Origin: Metabacillus endolithicus
GTDB lineage: Bacteria; Bacillota; Bacilli; Bacillales; Bacillaceae
Direction of reading: 5' to 3'
DNA: 64,000 nucleotides
Assembly (NCBI RefSeq): GCF_023078335.1
Contig: NZ_CP095550.1
Coordinates: forward strand, 496,001 to 560,000
Within the stretch, counting starts at the first letter, position 1. Every line of letters begins with the position of its first letter. A program made the position numbers and the translations under genes. The notes under the pieces were generated by a model. That model worked only from the letters and a program-made list of their open reading frames with translations, searched no databases and was not told the DNA's origin. Of this stretch, positions 33,210-43,050 are shown in pieces.

Positions 33210-35447
33210 TTAAGAGATGATTTGTGAAAGAAAGTAATCAATAACACTTTCAGAATGTAAACGTACACCTACATACGGAGGCCTTATATGGTTGTTCATC
33301 TCATATGGCATACCTAGCCACAAATATTTTTTATCAATGATCAAGAAAGGAAATGAAACAGATTTGGCTTTAAGCTGTTCTCCTTTCATGTTATTCATGT
33401 TATCAGGAGAGATTGTTGTTAAACGAACATTTGTTCTTCGAGTATTCAGTATGTTTTTCCACTCTTCGGATAACTCTTTGGTAGGAAGTCCAACAATTAT
33501 TGAAGAATTGGCTTTTTTCACATCTTTCGTAATGAGTTCAAGCTTTTTTGCATGTATCCATGTTAAATTTGAATGCTGGTTTTTAACCCATGTCCCTATT
33601 TGCTGTTGTCCTGTTTTTTGATTTTTGCTTACCTGATGATCTACAAGCTGACGAATTGTTTTTCCACGAAAAACCTTTGATTGAAGAAATTGCTGATCAG
33701 CCAGATGGACGAACTTTCCTCTAGTTCTTGTCATCGCAACATTAATTAATCGTTCACTATCCTTACCAATTAAAAGCATCCCAGGTCGTTCCTGCGGATA
33801 ACTGTCGACGGTATCAAATACCATAACATCTCTTTCACTTCCTTGAAATCTGTGAACTGTTGCAGAAATAATATCCGACTCCATTCGTTCCACTGAATAT
33901 ACATCATTTAGCAACATGTCCATTAAAGCTGCCTGAGCACGGTAAGGTGTAACATATCCAATTGACCTTGCTCCTGCTAAGAATGACTCATGGATTACTT
34001 GAAATGATAAAAGTAAATGCCAAAGGTTATATCGTGAATTTGATGTTTTTTCACGCATACTGTACATTCCACTAAAACTGCTATCCAACAATATGGAGGA
34101 ACGATTTGAAAATGGTTCTCTTTCTACTATTGAATGTCTAGCCGATTTCACACTTTCGTGATCACCAACAAGATCGTGATAAATGTACTTGTTGGTGAAT
34201 GAAGAGATATCCGGATGCATTCTTCTTTGTTCTTTTAAAAGAAAAAGATGAGGATGTAAAGTACTATTTGGATCATTAAGCCAATCAACTACACCTGCTT
34301 TATGAAAAATATCGTTCCTTAGCCATTCATCAACAAGAGCATGTTTTGCAGAAGCGATGGGAGGGAGCTGTTTAAAATCTCCACAAATGATGACTCTGCG
34401 ACCTAGAGTTGCCGCAAAAGCAATTTGAGGAATATAGGCCATACTTGCTTCATCAATTATGACAAGATCATAGTCTTTTTCATAAATACTCGGATCGTTC
34501 GCAGCCTTTGATAATGTTGTTCCTACAATATTGGCATCCTTAACAAGCTCAATTTCCTTTTGTCTTATTTTTTCTAAAACTGTCGCTAATTTACGTTCAA
34601 TTTCAAGCAATTGTTCAGAATCCCTTTGACTATAGGATTGTGAAAGAGTTTGTTTCATTCCTCTTCTATGTTCATGCAAATCATTTCTTTGTTTTGCTAA
34701 TTCCGGGTGCCTTTTATGAATCAGCTCCAATGTTGTTAGGTCATCGTTTGATGTAATCGATGTTTGCGATCCATAACGAAGCAAATCACCTTCTCGAAAA
34801 TGGCCCTTTTTATGAATAAAATGAGAAATTTCCATCATAAGCACGTCAACTGCTTGATTACTTTGGGACAGAACTAATACTCGATCGCCTTTAACATATT
34901 TATTTCCTGCTACCCTGCTCAATGTATAGGTTTTACCTGTACCAGGGGGACCCCAAACAAATGTAACAGGATTATATTTGCTTCTTAAAACAAGTTCATG
35001 AACAGCTGATTTTATTTTTTCGGTAGGGTGCTTAGGAGCATTAGATGGATTCATCAATCTTTTCATTCGTGCTTTCTTCCGCTTACTTTCTTTTATTTCA
35101 TCAAATCTTTCATGTAGTTGATCTAACAACTCCCATGGATCATGAAGTAAAAAGAGCTCGGAAGGTTCATGTCCAAGGGATTCCTCCAAGGATAAGATTA
35201 CACTTTTCCCCTCTGATGAAAGAACTTTACCGTTCACTGTTCTTTTTCCAAATTCGACTTTAATTGAAGAGCCTATTGGCACTCGAATGGGTAAAGTGGT
35301 TTCAAAATAATAAGTAAATGACCCATCGTTTGACATCAGTTGACCATCTTTTAATGCGTATCTCGTACTTCCATATTTCTTTAGATGCATGATTTCCACA
35401 CGGATTGCCTTTTGCCATGTTTTTATATAATAATTGGTAGATTTCAT
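33210..35447 (-). CDS. Superfamily 1 (UPF1/IGHMBP2-like) helicase
   Basis: A 745-residue predicted DNA/RNA helicase. Residues 20-100 form an OB-like N-terminal region. Walker A is FVWGPPGTGKTYTL, Walker B DLVIIDEASMAYIPQI, motif III CGDFKQLPPIA, and motifs V/VI are HRFQGSERDVMVFDT and RLINVAMTRTRGK. A coiled region (about 235-300) is inserted between motifs I and II. After the helicase core a C-terminal domain of about 150 residues (IIVGLPTKELSEEWKNILNT) resembles the phospholipase-D-like or nuclease-like ends seen in some bacterial members, without a complete HKD motif. Its role is probably nucleic acid repair or RNA processing. No operon partner. Confidence 0.87.
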   Translation of the reverse strand: MKSTNYYIKTWQKAIRVEIMHLKKYGSTRYALKDGQLMSNDGSFTYYFETTLPIRVPIGSSIKVEFGKRTVNGKVLSSEGKSVILSLEESLGHEPSELFLLHDPWELLDQLHERFDEIKESKRKKARMKRLMNPSNAPKHPTEKIKSAVHELVLRSKYNPVTFVWGPPGTGKTYTLSRVAGNKYVKGDRVLVLSQSNQAVDVLMMEISHFIHKKGHFREGDLLRYGSQTSITSNDDLTTLELIHKRHPELAKQRNDLHEHRRGMKQTLSQSYSQRDSEQLLEIERKLATVLEKIRQKEIELVKDANIVGTTLSKAANDPSIYEKDYDLVIIDEASMAYIPQIAFAATLGRRVIICGDFKQLPPIASAKHALVDEWLRNDIFHKAGVVDWLNDPNSTLHPHLFLLKEQRRMHPDISSFTNKYIYHDLVGDHESVKSARHSIVEREPFSNRSSILLDSSFSGMYSMREKTSNSRYNLWHLLLSFQVIHESFLAGARSIGYVTPYRAQAALMDMLLNDVYSVERMESDIISATVHRFQGSERDVMVFDTVDSYPQERPGMLLIGKDSERLINVAMTRTRGKFVHLADQQFLQSKVFRGKTIRQLVDHQVSKNQKTGQQQIGTWVKNQHSNLTWIHAKKLELITKDVKKANSSIIVGLPTKELSEEWKNILNTRRTNVRLTTISPDNMNNMKGEQLKAKSVSFPFLIIDKKYLWLGMPYEMNNHIRPPYVGVRLHSESVIDYFLSQIIS

Positions 35448-35534
35448 GTTTATAACGTCCTTATCGTTTTTCTGACAGTTTTCACCGAAACAAACTATAC
35501 CATGATCGAGTTTGAAAAGCGAATATCTTTAAAA

Positions 35535-35560
35535 TAAAAAAAGGACCAAAATTGGTCCCT
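35535..35560 (-). terminator. Terminator of the rhodanese-like gene
   Basis: A 7-bp stem GGACCAA/TTGGTCC with a 2-base loop, extended by A-T pairs and followed on the minus strand by seven T. Confidence 0.82.
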
Positions 35561-35577
35561 TAAACACGAGTCTTATC

Positions 35578-35943
35578 TTATACCAACATATCCTTTGAAT
35601 GGTTGGTACATGTGCATTCAGTTAAGCTGTAACCTGTAACTTGAAATCCATTTTTTTGTAAGAAGCGAACGCCCATGTTTTTTTCAAGTTGACTTCCGGC
35701 AATAAGATGTACTCTTTTATTAGGAATTTCATGAAAGTATCTTCTTAAATATGCAATAGGTATAACAATTGAATCGAAATTTTTCATCGTTGACAAATTA
35801 TTATAATCTCTTACATCCACAACTTGACTAGATTGATCATGATGATCTATATCTACACAAGGTACATTCTTAATAGAAATTGACCTTTTTAAAAAACTTC
35901 CGATTAACACGATAAGAATAATACCAGCTATGAGATAAAGCAT
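35578..35943 (-). CDS. Membrane-anchored rhodanese-like protein without catalytic Cys
   Basis: A 121-residue protein with an N-terminal membrane anchor (MLYLIAGIILIVLIGSFLKR) and a rhodanese-like domain: SQVVDVRDYNNL, IVIPIAYLRRYFHEIP and VHLIAGSQLEKNMGVRFLQK. At the active loop, where active rhodaneses have Cys-x-x-G-x-R, it has AGSQLEK, so it cannot form the persulfide in the usual way. Two cysteines near the C-terminus (LTECTCTN) might compensate or bind metal. The ATG follows GGGGGAAGGGAG. Single-gene unit. Confidence 0.75.
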   Translation of the reverse strand: MLYLIAGIILIVLIGSFLKRSISIKNVPCVDIDHHDQSSQVVDVRDYNNLSTMKNFDSIVIPIAYLRRYFHEIPNKRVHLIAGSQLEKNMGVRFLQKNGFQVTGYSLTECTCTNHSKDMLV

Positions 35944-36120
35944 CTCCCTTCCCCCTCTAAGAAGTAAATGACAATGTTATTAACTTATATAAATATAGAT
36001 GCTTTTAGATGGTTTTATCAAGTAATTGGATTTGAATCTGATCATTTTTTTATAGCTAGCTAGTTAGCTTGCTGCAGCTTACAGTTTCAGGCATTTACCT
36101 TACTTATATGAAAGATACCC

Positions 36121-36909
36121 CTACTTGTTAAGTTGATCTAAAATTGGGTACAGCTCTTCAAGATGAGTGATTTCAAAGTCTGGTTGTACTTCGTTACGTT
36201 CTTTGTTATGGCGATTAATCCAAACAGATTTCATTCCAACTCTTGATGCACCTAAAATATCTGTCATAAGATTATCTCCTACCATTATTGCCTCATCTTT
36301 TGAAAGATTCATTTTTTCTAATGCATGCTCAAAAATAGTTGGATCAGGTTTTCCTCTTCCAAAAGCACCGGAAATAATAATTTGCTCAAAGTAAGGAACA
36401 AGCTCTGGAGTAATTTCTAATTTAGTATTTTGTAAGTCTGGAGAACCGTTTGTTAACAAAAGAAGACGGTAAGATTCCTTTAACTTGTCCAACACTTGAA
36501 AAGATTCATCATAAACAAAAGGTTTTTTTCTTCTTTGTGCTGGAAATTCTTCAGCTAGTGTTGCTCCATAGTCAGGATCATCAATTCCACATGCTTTTAA
36601 GCCTCTTGTCCATGCTTCTTTCCGATATGTGGGAACGATTTCTTTCATCTTGCGAAAATTCTCTTCATCGTCTAAAAAGTTACCCCAAAGACCTTCAAAC
36701 GGGTTGATTCCGATCATTTGCGTAAAATCATATGTTTCGTATGAGGAATAAAGCTCCCTCGCTTCGTTTCGAACAGCTTCTTCAAGCTTTTCAGAATGTA
36801 TTCCATATTTTTGTTCGGCTAATTGACATGTCGCAACAAAAGCTTCCTTTACACTTTTTTGATCCCATAATAACGTATCATCTAAATCAAAGAAAATAGC
36901 TTTAATCAT
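36121..36909 (-). CDS. HAD family hydrolase (YsaA-like)
   Basis: A 262-residue HAD phosphatase. Motif I is [11 protein letters not shown], motif [12 protein letters not shown], motif III Lys in [10 protein letters not shown] and motif [13 protein letters not shown] helical cap (about 20-110) lies between motifs I and II, subfamily I. It resembles B. subtilis YsaA and the YjjG nucleotidase group; the substrate is not determined. The ATG follows CTAGGGGGAC. Confidence 0.9.
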   Translation of the reverse strand: MIKAIFFDLDDTLLWDQKSVKEAFVATCQLAEQKYGIHSEKLEEAVRNEARELYSSYETYDFTQMIGINPFEGLWGNFLDDEENFRKMKEIVPTYRKEAWTRGLKACGIDDPDYGATLAEEFPAQRRKKPFVYDESFQVLDKLKESYRLLLLTNGSPDLQNTKLEITPELVPYFEQIIISGAFGRGKPDPTIFEHALEKMNLSKDEAIMVGDNLMTDILGASRVGMKSVWINRHNKERNEVQPDFEITHLEELYPILDQLNK

Positions 36910-37035
36910 GTTTGTCCCCCTAGAATCTATGTATTTTTATATTTAAAAACTCTTACTATTCAAACAATAGCTTACAGAGATTTGATTAATATGTAAATAG
37001 TACCTGAGAAAATCCTTTTATGAAATAGTCAAAAC

Positions 37036-37067
37036 AGCAAAAAAACCGCTCTTCTAGCGAGCAGTTT
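37036..37067 (-). terminator. Terminator of the purine catabolism operon
   Basis: An 8-bp stem AACCGCTC/GAGCAGTT (G-U in the minus RNA), followed on the minus strand by seven T; just after uraD. Confidence 0.8.
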
Positions 37068-37083
37068 TTGGTTAAAATTAAAT

Positions 37084-37608
37084 TTATACGGATTGTTTCT
37101 TTATTTCATCTCGATCTTCATTAGAAATAATTTCCCTTAAAATATAAAAATAAATGCGGAACATTTCTTCAATTGCTGCTTCTATTTCTTCATTTTCACT
37201 GTTTTTTAATCTCTTTTTTAATGCATCATAAACAGATTGTTTATTGTGTCCACGCATTGCGATGATAAAGGGAAAACCGAATTTCTTTATATATTTATTA
37301 TGATAAGCAATAAATTTTTTATATTCTCTAGATGTTAAAGATCTAAATCCCGATTGCTTGCTTACTTGATTGTAAGGGTTTTGACCTCGAATTGTTTCAA
37401 TAAAATCTGGAAGAGTTTGAAGTAGGGCAACTCTTTCTTCAATAGTATATTTTTTTACACGTTTTTTCATTGCATGATGAAGAAATTGATAAGAGGGAAA
37501 AGGTCTTAATTCGGATACCTGTTCGGCGATAGAATGCTCAAAAATCCAACGAAAAGTTGAAACAAATTCCTCAAGTGTAAGCACATTCGCATCATGAATT
37601 GTCATCAC
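37084..37608 (-). CDS. uraD: OHCU decarboxylase (ureidoimidazoline decarboxylase, UraD)
   Basis: A 174-residue enzyme that converts 2-oxo-4-hydroxy-4-carboxy-5-ureidoimidazoline into S-allantoin, after uricase in the urate pathway. Family features are the initial LTLEEFVSTFRWIFEHS, FPSYQFLHHAMKKRV (active-site His region), NPYNQVSKQSGFRSLTSREY and KKFGFPFIIAMRGH. In B. subtilis this activity is the N-terminal part of PucL; here it stands alone, and no uricase or PucM is in the window. Last gene of the puc operon, 31 bp after pucE. Confidence 0.9.
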   Translation of the reverse strand: MMTIHDANVLTLEEFVSTFRWIFEHSIAEQVSELRPFPSYQFLHHAMKKRVKKYTIEERVALLQTLPDFIETIRGQNPYNQVSKQSGFRSLTSREYKKFIAYHNKYIKKFGFPFIIAMRGHNKQSVYDALKKRLKNSENEEIEAAIEEMFRIYFYILREIISNEDRDEIKKQSV

Positions 37609-37639
37609 TAGATATCACTCTCCATTAAAGATTTTTATC

Positions 37640-38143
37640 TTACTGAATTTCTTCTTTTTTGTTTACCACCTCTCTGTAACGTTGAACAGCTCTAATGATT
37701 CCTGTGTAACCAGTACACCGACAAAGATTGCCTGATAAATGTTCAAAAACCTCCTCATCTGTTGGCTGCTGATTTTGCTCTAATAAATCCTTTAGCGCTA
37801 TGATCATTCCTGGAGTACAATATCCACATTGAAGTCCACCTTCTTCAAGAAATGCCTGCTGAATAGGATGAAGTGATTGATGTGATACATGTTCAATTGT
37901 TTCTATTGTTGAAAGCTGTATCTGATAGGCCATAACTAAGCAAGAATTTACAACTTTTCCATTCAGTAATACGGAGCATGCTCCACACCTTCCGATTTCA
38001 CAGGATATTTTAGTGCCTGTTAATTGTAAATCTGTTCTTAAAATATCGACTAACCGATAAGTTGGCGGTACGGTTAAGTGATACGGTTGACCATTTAATT
38101 CAAAAGTAAGATCTATTTTATTTTCCACTTTTGCCTTTTTCAT
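37640..38143 (-). CDS. pucE: Xanthine dehydrogenase 2Fe-2S subunit PucE
   Basis: A 167-residue ferredoxin-like subunit with two [2Fe-2S] clusters. The plant-type cluster uses CEIGRCGACSVLLNGKVVNSC and the C-terminal helical cluster uses CGYCTPGM and CRCTGY. It passes electrons from the molybdenum site (PucD) to FAD (PucC). The ATG follows AGGAGGTGCGTCA, 14 bp after pucD, in the order pucA-B-C-D-E known from B. subtilis. Confidence 0.95.
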   Translation of the reverse strand: MKKAKVENKIDLTFELNGQPYHLTVPPTYRLVDILRTDLQLTGTKISCEIGRCGACSVLLNGKVVNSCLVMAYQIQLSTIETIEHVSHQSLHPIQQAFLEEGGLQCGYCTPGMIIALKDLLEQNQQPTDEEVFEHLSGNLCRCTGYTGIIRAVQRYREVVNKKEEIQ

Positions 38144-38157
38144 TGACGCACCTCCTA

Positions 38158-40425
38158 CTACTTTTCGACAAAGGCGTTAATCGTTAATGCATCTAAAACT
38201 TCCTCAGAAGAAACTGGGAGATTCTTCACCCATAATCCACATGCATCATGAATAGCAGCAGTTACAGCAGGTGCAATTGCAACAGTACCAATTTCACCAA
38301 CACCTCTTGGACCAAATACATCTCCCTCCATTAAAGACTCGTCAACAAACACCTTCATTTCTTTTGGAATATCTTTTATGGTTGGAATGAGATACGAATC
38401 AAGATTTTGTGTATGATAGCGACCATTTTCCATCACTGAATCTTCATTTATTGTAAAACCAAGCCCCATAACTGCCCCGCCTTCAATCTGCCCTAAATAA
38501 CCTAGTGGATTCACTACTGGCCCCGCAGCCACACAATGGTCCATTTTTGTTACCTTTACCCTCCCTGTCAGCTGGTCGATTTCTACCTCAGCTGCAACTG
38601 CGGCAAAGGAGTATAAATAATGTCCCCCTATTACTGCATCTGGGGTTGTTGGAAAATGAAATTGCGTATGAAAAATGGGAAGTTTATCAGATAAATAGTT
38701 TGCTAAATCATAATAACTGATTATAAGTTGATCAATTTTTCCTTTCCGCCAAATTCCTTTTCCCCCTAAATACAGAAGATCACGCGTCGTATCTGTGTAA
38801 GAGGCTGCCTCATCTAATATTTTATTTAAAAACGGTTCTTTTAGCTTTTGGATGCCATTCCAAATCATATTTGTTGAACGAGATGCTGTTGAGGAACCTG
38901 AAGAAGGAACGAGATCTGTGTCACCTATCACAATCTTTAAATCTTCTTTTCTACACCCTAAAGCTTCCATCATCATAATTTCGATTGAACCCAATAATCC
39001 TTGGCCAAATTCTTCAAATCCGAAAGCAATTTCAATTTCCCCATCCTTGGTTAAAGAAAGGCGAGCACCTGAAGGATCAGGTCGACCAAAGCCAAGACCC
39101 CCACCATGCATAGTGATTGCCACGCCTCTACCTTTCACATTTAGAGGCTCTGTTTTTAAAGGCTGCGTTAATATTGGAGATTTTTTAATCATAGTTAAAA
39201 CACTTCTAGCTCCATCATTCTTTACTATTCGTTGTCCTAGCGGCCCGGGATCATCTGCTTTTCTAAGATTTTGTTCTCTAAATACTAATGGATTAATTTG
39301 TAACAACTCGGCTAGTCTATCCATTTGTGACTCTAATGCAAAGGTAACTTGGTTTCCTCCGAATCCACGATATTCACCTGACACTCCATTATTAGTAAAC
39401 ACAGAGACCCCTTCAATATCAACATATGGAATGATATAAGGACCGGTTGAATGCTCAACTGCGAAGTCTAAAACAGCTGGTCCAAGTGTTGCATATGCCC
39501 CTGTGTCTGCAACAATTCGAACTATGTGTCCTACTAGTTTTCCTTCTTCGTTCGCCCCTGTTGTCATGGTCATCTTCATAGGATGTCGTTTAATACCAGC
39601 TCTTACTGATTCCGTTCTCTTATTATGGAGCTTTACTGGTTTTTTTGTTTTAATAGCTAACAAAGCCGCATATGGTTGGATATTTAACTCATCTTTCCCA
39701 CCGAAGGAACCACCAATTGGACTTGATATCACACGAATATTACTTTCAGGTATAGATAAGATTCTAGCTAGCTGCATCCGGTCTTTAAAACCGTGTTGTG
39801 TTGCTGCATAAACCGTTAATTTACCATCATTCTCTGGAACAACAACTCCTCCCTCTGTTTCCATATATGCATGCATTTGTCTTGGAGTTTCATAGGTTTC
39901 CTCAACAATGTAAGGACATTTTTTGAGTTCATCTAAAACATATTCACTGTTCTTGTACCCTGCACGATGCAAGACATTTCCTGCAGGATGTAATTTCATT
40001 TGTGAACTTAAAGCTTTGTCAGGACTATCGATTACCTCAAGTGGTTCATATTCAACAAAAATGAGTGAAAGTGCCTTCATAGCAATTTCCTCACTAATCG
40101 CTGCAACTGCAGCAACTGCATCACCTACGTAGCGAACAGTATCTTCGCACAATACTGGCTGATCAGGAAATATTAATCCAAAACGATTCATCCCTGGAAC
40201 ATCTTTATATGTGATGATCGCTTCAACTCCCTCAAGTTGTTCTGCTTCAGTTGTGTTAATGGAGTTAATTTTTGCATGTGGAAACGAACTTCTTAACACT
40301 TTTCCAACTAACATATTTGGGAAGCAATAATCAGTTAAATATTTTAGCGAGCCGGTTACCTTATCATGGCCATCGGGACGGATTCTCCATTTACTTTTAT
40401 ACTCGTTTTTATTTAACTCCTTCAT
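38158..40425 (-). CDS. pucD: Xanthine dehydrogenase molybdenum subunit PucD
   Basis: A 755-residue molybdopterin-binding catalytic subunit that oxidises hypoxanthine/xanthine to urate. Motifs include RPDGHDKVTGSLKYLTD at the N-terminus, SSPIGGSFGGKDE, GEYRGFGGNQ, and the C-terminal GPRGVGEIGT, which holds the catalytic glutamate. Length is normal for stand-alone large subunits. It starts 4 bp after the pucC stop, so translation is probably coupled. It needs molybdenum cofactor, linking it to moaA elsewhere in the window. Confidence 0.95.
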   Translation of the reverse strand: MKELNKNEYKSKWRIRPDGHDKVTGSLKYLTDYCFPNMLVGKVLRSSFPHAKINSINTTEAEQLEGVEAIITYKDVPGMNRFGLIFPDQPVLCEDTVRYVGDAVAAVAAISEEIAMKALSLIFVEYEPLEVIDSPDKALSSQMKLHPAGNVLHRAGYKNSEYVLDELKKCPYIVEETYETPRQMHAYMETEGGVVVPENDGKLTVYAATQHGFKDRMQLARILSIPESNIRVISSPIGGSFGGKDELNIQPYAALLAIKTKKPVKLHNKRTESVRAGIKRHPMKMTMTTGANEEGKLVGHIVRIVADTGAYATLGPAVLDFAVEHSTGPYIIPYVDIEGVSVFTNNGVSGEYRGFGGNQVTFALESQMDRLAELLQINPLVFREQNLRKADDPGPLGQRIVKNDGARSVLTMIKKSPILTQPLKTEPLNVKGRGVAITMHGGGLGFGRPDPSGARLSLTKDGEIEIAFGFEEFGQGLLGSIEIMMMEALGCRKEDLKIVIGDTDLVPSSGSSTASRSTNMIWNGIQKLKEPFLNKILDEAASYTDTTRDLLYLGGKGIWRKGKIDQLIISYYDLANYLSDKLPIFHTQFHFPTTPDAVIGGHYLYSFAAVAAEVEIDQLTGRVKVTKMDHCVAAGPVVNPLGYLGQIEGGAVMGLGFTINEDSVMENGRYHTQNLDSYLIPTIKDIPKEMKVFVDESLMEGDVFGPRGVGEIGTVAIAPAVTAAIHDACGLWVKNLPVSSEEVLDALTINAFVEK

Positions 40426-40428
40426 CCC

Positions 40429-41305
40429 TTATTCCTCCCTTAGGATGGTTCCTAATTTTTCTGTAAGAATGTTTGCTGTAACCTTCTTCCGGTACGACTC
40501 TGTTACAAAGGCATCCGAATATGACTGAAATTCTTCTAAAATTGTTTTGTATATGATTTCGCTCGTTATTTGTGATCTACTACCAGTTAATAGCTGTTCA
40601 AGTTTTTGAAGTCTGATAGGAAAATGTGCTCCTCCGCCGACAGCCATGCGAATAAATGAAATTTCATTATGAGCGCACTTGCTCCAACAACAACTAACCG
40701 TCACTAAAGAAGCTGTAAAGGCTTCTCTTCTTCCAACCTTGCGATAAAAGCTTTTTGTTTTATTAGCTTGAAGAGGAATTAAAATTTCAAGAAGCAAATG
40801 AGGATATGATTCTTTTTCTTTTAACCAGGTTGCTACATCAATCATATATATTTGGTCTTTAAGCGCTATTTTCACTTTCGCATCTAACACAAGAAGAGTT
40901 TGGAATGCTGTCACCAATTCCACTTGCTACATTTCCTCCTATTGTTGCACGATTCCGAACAGCAGGTGCAGCAATGTTTCTACAAGCTTCAGTTAATAAT
41001 GGACAGTGTTCTATTATATCAGGATGCTTAATACACTCTGCAATCGTGGTAAGTGCACCGATTGCTAAAATATTCTCGTCATTTATTTTTTCAAATCTAA
41101 CTTTTTTTAATTGTTCAATACAGGAAAGATTAATTAGTCTTGAAGGAAGGGGAACACCTGATTCCCACTGAATTTGATGAAGCGTCCCACCAGCTACGTA
41201 CTCACCTTCAAAAAGTACTTTCATTTTTATAGCATCTTCAACTGATATTGGGTGTTCAACGACAATTTCTGATTTCAATGGAGTTGAGTGTTGTTCGACA
41301 TTCAT
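40429..41305 (-). pseudogene. pucC: Xanthine dehydrogenase FAD subunit PucC, one frameshift
   Basis: FAD-binding subunit of about 290 residues if repaired. The first frame has VAGGTLHQIQWESG and RNRATIGGNVASGIGDSIP (FAD pyrophosphate and isoalloxazine loops); the second continues TLLVLDAKVKIALKD to the C-terminal domain (RKVGRREAFTASLVTVSCCW). Removing one base from TTT at 40899-40901 joins the two frames as SIPTLLVLDAK. The rest of the operon is intact, so a sequencing indel is the simplest view. Start placed at ATG 41305 behind TTAGGTGATGTA; an earlier in-frame ATG (41323) overlaps that site. Confidence 0.88.
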
Positions 41306-41387
41306 TACATCACCTAATTTCATTAAAAATTTTTGTGAACAAAACAGATGAGAATAGCAAACGGAGGTAAACTAGTTTGAGGTTGAT

Positions 41388-42035
41388 TTAAAACCTAGTG
41401 CTTTCTTTAATTAAGCAAAGTTGGGGACTTACTATTTGTTTATAAGTCTCATACTGTTCAAGTGTATCAATATCTATTAATTGGTTATCATTTATATTTA
41501 TTTTTAAGCCTTTTAACATTCCCGTTTTTAGAAAGCTTCTTGCCCCTTGATCACCATTTATTTTTAATAAAGAATCAAACCCCTTCTTTTGAAATAAGAT
41601 TGGTGGTTTTATGGAAACCCCATCGAAAGAGGCGATAAAATCATATTCATTTGATTTTCGATCTATTAATTTGTTTATCAATTGTGAAGTAATAAACGGT
41701 TGGTCCGCTAAAAAAATGATAACAGCATCAGCTCCTACTTGCTTTGCTCTTTGAATACCTGTTCGAAGTGAATAAGATTGACCGAGATGTGCTTGCAAGC
41801 TGATAATATGTTCCCAATGAATAGAATTCGTAAGATAGGGTTCAATCGTTCGAAGCCAGGTTGGTTGAAAGTCTTTTGTGACAATGACTAAATGATTAAG
41901 CTTTGATTTAACAATTTCCTTTAATGCCATCGTTCCAAGGGAATCTCCTGCTAAAGGCAATGATAATTTACAAGTACCCATACGTGAGCTGTGGCCTGCT
42001 GCCAAGTAAATACCCACGATGTTTTCGTTATACAT
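41388..42035 (-). CDS. pucB: PucB, MobA-like nucleotidyltransferase for xanthine dehydrogenase cofactor
   Basis: A 215-residue protein of the MobA/MocA group. The NTP-binding loop is YLAAGHSSRMGTCKLSLPL, and FLADQPFITSQL and INGDQGARSFLK are further signatures. MocA-type proteins add CMP to molybdopterin to make the cytosine dinucleotide cofactor of xanthine dehydrogenase-type enzymes. Its start overlaps the end of pucA by 8 bp, so the two are translationally coupled. The ATG follows AAGGAGGTG. Confidence 0.9.
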   Translation of the reverse strand: MYNENIVGIYLAAGHSSRMGTCKLSLPLAGDSLGTMALKEIVKSKLNHLVIVTKDFQPTWLRTIEPYLTNSIHWEHIISLQAHLGQSYSLRTGIQRAKQVGADAVIIFLADQPFITSQLINKLIDRKSNEYDFIASFDGVSIKPPILFQKKGFDSLLKINGDQGARSFLKTGMLKGLKININDNQLIDIDTLEQYETYKQIVSPQLCLIKESTRF

Positions 42036-43032
42036 TTACACACCTCCTTGCTTTCTGTTTGATTAATTCAGCAACAATGCTAACAGCAATTTCATGTGGT
42101 CCTTCAGCCCCTATTGATAAACCAGCAGGTGAATGTACCCAATCTTGAACCTTTTTTCCTTGTAGCAACCTTTGCGCTCGATCTTTTGAGCCTAAAATTC
42201 CTAAGTATGATAGTTGTTTTTTTAGTAAGTACTTCACTAACTCGAGATCTTTTTGAAAGTGATGTGTCATCAACACAATTGAGTCTAAAGTTGTAAACGT
42301 ATAGCTAGATAAAAATTCTTCAGGTGATAATACAACGGTTTCGGTTGCTTGAGGAAAATAATCTTTGTGACAATAGGCTGGTCTCCAATCTGCAACAATG
42401 ACTCCATAGCCTGATTGTTGAGCAAGTTGTGCTAGAGGTCTAGCATCAGCTCCTGCTCCATAGATAAATAGTCTAGGTCTTGCTTGAATTTCTTGTTTAA
42501 AAAGGAGATAGTCATTCTCCATCCTTAATGTTTTTGAATGCCATTTCTCTTTTTTGGGAAAATCTCCTTTCCATCGTCCAAAGTATTCAGCATTTTCTGT
42601 ATAAAAAAGATAGCCGTAAACATCACCTTCAAGAGAAAGTTGTTTAGTGTATGAGACGGATATACCATGATTAACAAGCTCTCTTACTCTTTTTAAGTGC
42701 ACTAACAATTGTGGAGTTATTGATTCAATTAATACTTCTATTGTCCCGTTACATCCAACCCCCTGTCCCCAAGACAAGTCATCTTCTGCTGTTAAATCAT
42801 ACGTAATCAATTCAGAGCTCTTCTTATGAAAATAATCTTTACACCTTTCTTGTAAATCTTCTTCCAAGCACCCCCCACTTAACAATCCTGTTTGAACTCC
42901 ATCTTCATGAAAAAGCATAGAAGATCCAGCCTTTTTATACGAAGAGCCATCCACATTAACAATCGTTGCTAAAACCATTTCCTGTGAGGATTCTGAAATG
43001 GCGTCGAGGATTTCATAAATGTCGGTACCCAT
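42028..43032 (-). CDS. pucA: PucA, XdhC/CoxI family maturation protein
   Basis: A 334-residue chaperone that binds and sulfurates molybdenum cofactor for insertion into xanthine dehydrogenase. The N-terminal XdhC domain has TIVNVDGSSYKKAGSSMLFH and GLLSGGCLEEDL. The C-terminal Rossmann domain has FIYGAGADARPLAQLAQQSG and LGILGSKDRAQRL. Full length. The ATG follows GGGAGGAGCAGG, 18 bp after the amidohydrolase gene. Essential partner for PucCDE in B. subtilis. Confidence 0.93.
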   Translation of the reverse strand: MGTDIYEILDAISESSQEMVLATIVNVDGSSYKKAGSSMLFHEDGVQTGLLSGGCLEEDLQERCKDYFHKKSSELITYDLTAEDDLSWGQGVGCNGTIEVLIESITPQLLVHLKRVRELVNHGISVSYTKQLSLEGDVYGYLFYTENAEYFGRWKGDFPKKEKWHSKTLRMENDYLLFKQEIQARPRLFIYGAGADARPLAQLAQQSGYGVIVADWRPAYCHKDYFPQATETVVLSPEEFLSSYTFTTLDSIVLMTHHFQKDLELVKYLLKKQLSYLGILGSKDRAQRLLQGKKVQDWVHSPAGLSIGAEGPHEIAVSIVAELIKQKARRCVNV

Positions 43033-43050
43033 CCTGCTCCTCCCTCTCTA

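Noticed and set aside
38852..39439. 195-codon open frame on the plus strand
   Set aside because: It lies wholly opposite pucD, has no ribosome site and shows no recognisable protein pattern; a shadow of the GC pattern of pucD.
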